Assembly: GCA_900770205.1 (NCBI GenBank)
Contig: CAAGJV010000061.1
Coordinates: forward strand, 1 to 7,059
Length of the DNA: 7,059 nt
Direction: 5' to 3'
Origin: Desulfovibrionaceae bacterium
GTDB lineage: Bacteria > Desulfobacterota > Desulfovibrionia > Desulfovibrionales > Desulfovibrionaceae
Shown here: in pieces, positions 5,974 to 7,059 of the stretch
Position numbering within the stretch: position 1 is the stretch's first letter
Layout of the letters: the number at the start of each line of letters is the position of its first letter
Notes under the pieces: model-generated
The model's database searches: none
The model's input: only the letters and a program-made list of their open reading frames with translations
Told to the model about the DNA's origin: nothing
Translations under genes and position numbers: made by a program

Positions 5974-6006
5974 TTGACAGAAAAATAAATAGCGTTTACC
6001 TATAAC
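5974..6006 (+). promoter_or_regulatory. Possible promoter of the mucR-like gene
   Basis: A perfect TTGACA at 5974-5979 and TATAAC at 6001-6006 (5 of 6) lie just upstream of the gene, but the spacer is 21 bp, longer than sigma70 normally accepts. One of the two boxes may be real with a different partner. The region from 5839 to here is AT-rich, strongly pyrimidine-biased on + and holds no gene I can support. Confidence 0.35.
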
Positions 6007-6022
6007 ACATTATTTTCCTTAT

Positions 6023-6027
6023 GGAGG
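6023..6027 (+). promoter_or_regulatory. Ribosome binding site fixing the mucR-like start
   Basis: GGAGG lies five bases before the ATG at 6033. The in-frame ATG at 6021 overlaps this site and has no ribosome site of its own, so 6033 is preferred. Confidence 0.85.
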
Positions 6028-6032
6028 ATTCT

Positions 6033-6449
6033 ATGGAAGATTATCTCAAGCATGCTATTGAACTTGTTAAAGCACAGGCATCTGTCCGCGTCATGTCTGA
6101 AGAAGAAATGGCGGCCATGATCACCTCTCTCTCCAGCAAATTAAAAAAGCTGGATTGCTGTGATGAACCAGAAGAAGTTTGTGCTGTCGCTGAAGTACCT
6201 TCTATGGATCCCAAGCGTTCCATAAAAGAAAAAAGCATCGTATGCCTGGAATGTGGAAAGAGCTTCAAGGTCATCACCAAAAAGCACCTTATTCTTCATG
6301 GGCTTGATGCTGTCTCTTATCGGGAAAAATGGGGCTTAAAAAAGGGAACTCCGCTCACCTGCAAAGAACTGCAGCGCACTCGCCGCCAGAAAATGAAGGA
6401 TATGAAGCTGTGGGAAAAAAGAGCTATCGCTCGTGAATCTGCAAAATAA
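6033..6449 (+). CDS. MucR/Ros-family zinc-finger transcriptional regulator
   Basis: 138-residue DNA-binding protein. The N-terminal 40 residues are helical and resemble the oligomerisation part of the MucR family (MEDYLKHAIELVKAQ). A linker at 41-60 is acidic and carries three cysteines (C42, C43, C50). The zinc finger is CLECGKSFKVITKKHLILHG (71-90) with ligands C71, C74, H85 and H89, followed by YREKWGL (96-102), a hallmark of the Ros/MucR domain. The spacing is C-x2-C-x10-H-x3-H, one residue more than the C-x2-C-x9-H-x3-H of Agrobacterium Ros. The C terminus (111-138) is lysine- and arginine-rich and probably adds DNA contact. MucR proteins bind AT-rich, TA-step-containing DNA, act like H-NS-type silencers and often repress their own gene; the AT-rich upstream region would suit this. 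It is a monocistronic unit with a strong terminator. Its target genes cannot be told from the window. Confidence 0.92.
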   Translation: MEDYLKHAIELVKAQASVRVMSEEEMAAMITSLSSKLKKLDCCDEPEEVCAVAEVPSMDPKRSIKEKSIVCLECGKSFKVITKKHLILHGLDAVSYREKWGLKKGTPLTCKELQRTRRQKMKDMKLWEKRAIARESAK

Positions 6450-6467
6450 CCAGTCTTTCTCTTTTCT

Positions 6468-6508
6468 TTTCCCGGAAGGCCGCCCCGCAGCCTTCCGGGA
6501 AAGTTTTT
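6468..6508 (+). terminator. Rho-independent terminator of the mucR-like gene
   Basis: TTTCCCGGAAGGC (6468-6480) pairs perfectly over 13 bp with GCCTTCCGGGAAA (6490-6502) around a nine-base loop, and is followed by GTTTTT. It lies between the convergent mucR-like and mutM genes. On the minus strand the hairpin is followed by an A-rich run, so it is mainly a terminator for the + strand. Confidence 0.92.
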
Positions 6509-6528
6509 AATGTTGTTTTTATCTCCTG

Positions 6529-7059
6529 TCAGCTCTTCTGGCAGTGGGAGCACCATACCGTAGAGCGCCCTGCCACCCTGGAAGAGGCAAGTTTTCTTCC
6601 GCATACAGCGCACGTTTGTCCTGCCCTGCCGTATACATAAAAATGGTTCTGAAAGGCTCCGGCATCTCCCCTCGCCGTGCGGTAATCCCGAATGGAACTT
6701 CCGCATTCCCTCATGGATTCCATGAGAATCCCGACAAGCTCCCGATGCAGCCGCGCCAGCCTGTCTTTGGTAAGGGTATTTCCCGCAGCATCGGGCCGTA
6801 TCCCGGCCCGGAACAGACTTTCATCGGCATAGATATTGCCGATGCCGGCAATAACGGACTGCTTCAGGAGCAGGCTTTTTATGGAGGCGCCGGAGGAAAA
6901 GCAGGATACAAATTTCTCTTCCGGTATTTCAAGCGGTTCTGGCCCCAGGCTGCGCCAGAACTCCCATTGCTTCATCTCAAGGGAACAGAGCGCTCTTGCC
7001 TGCCCGAACTTGCGCGTATCGTCAAAAAACATTTTTCTGCCATCGTCAAACGTAAAAAC
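6529..7059 (-). CDS. mutM: Formamidopyrimidine-DNA glycosylase (Fpg/MutM), C-terminal part, cut by the window edge
   Basis: The frame is open from the right edge to the TGA at 6529-6531, giving the last 176 of about 270 residues. The N-terminal catalytic proline and the start lie beyond the window; the ATG at 7032 is internal, because the codons before it read VFTFDDGRK, matching the family DGR-F-D-R-FG stretch. The H2TH DNA-binding motif is evident as KQSVIAGIGNIYADESLF (66-83 of the visible part). The zinc finger is complete: C150, C153, C170 and C173, spaced C-x2-C-x16-C-x2-C, with GRSTVWC carrying the DNA-contacting arginine. The enzyme excises 8-oxoguanine and formamidopyrimidines and cuts the abasic site by beta,delta-elimination. 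It is convergent with the mucR-like gene and lies about 2 kb from nth, another base-excision-repair glycosylase. Confidence 0.96.
   Translation of the reverse strand, partial: VFTFDDGRKMFFDDTRKFGQARALCSLEMKQWEFWRSLGPEPLEIPEEKFVSCFSSGASIKSLLLKQSVIAGIGNIYADESLFRAGIRPDAAGNTLTKDRLARLHRELVGILMESMRECGSSIRDYRTARGDAGAFQNHFYVYGRAGQTCAVCGRKLASSRVAGRSTVWCSHCQKS

Noticed and set aside
5731..5988. Small hydrophobic open frames on + after the kinase (also 5789-5977)
   Set aside because: They cover the terminator hairpin and a pyrimidine-rich spacer. The Leu/Phe/Ser-rich translation is what any T/C-rich stretch gives, and no ribosome site precedes them.

Overview
The window is ordinary bacterial chromosome of moderate GC content. 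It most likely comes from a Desulfovibrionaceae-type sulfate reducer or relative (Desulfovibrio, Bilophila or Mailhella-like). The pointers are a formate-dehydrogenase-type membrane cytochrome b, a short MucR/Ros zinc-finger regulator with a lysine-rich tail as I recall it from that group, and the general gene style. This taxonomic call is inference from protein character, not from a database match.

Layout from left to right: (1) positions 1-249 hold the 3' end of a formate dehydrogenase gamma (cytochrome b) subunit on +. (2) A tRNA-Thr(CGT) gene follows, with its own sigma70-like promoter, an encoded CCA end and a strong hairpin terminator. (3) A five-gene minus-strand block, read from right to left, runs from about 4516 down to 543: endonuclease III (nth), a small uncharacterised lipoprotein, an amino-acid ABC permease, a family-3 periplasmic binding protein and a second amino-acid ABC permease. 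The last four are separated by 16 bp or overlap, so they look like one transcription unit; nth lies 57 bp upstream of the lipoprotein. No ATP-binding subunit is present. (4) A divergent intergenic region (4517-4811) carries a perfect 22-bp palindrome. (5) A PfkB-family sugar/nucleoside kinase follows on + (4812-5756) with a clear terminator. (6) An AT- and pyrimidine-rich spacer leads to a mucR-like regulator on + (6033-6449), also with a clear terminator. (7) The C-terminal part of formamidopyrimidine-DNA glycosylase (mutM) on - runs off the right edge.

Functionally the window mixes housekeeping parts. Two base-excision-repair glycosylases (Nth and MutM) lie about 2 kb apart. A polar-amino-acid type uptake system lacks its ATPase and has a binding protein that appears to miss the usual ligand-binding aspartate. 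There is also a nucleoside-salvage-like kinase and a global-type zinc-finger regulator. I see no mobile element, CRISPR array, toxin-antitoxin pair or defence system, and nothing that amounts to a clearly new biological system. The items most worth a second look are the 22-bp palindrome, the lipoprotein inside the transporter block, and the altered binding protein with no ATPase.
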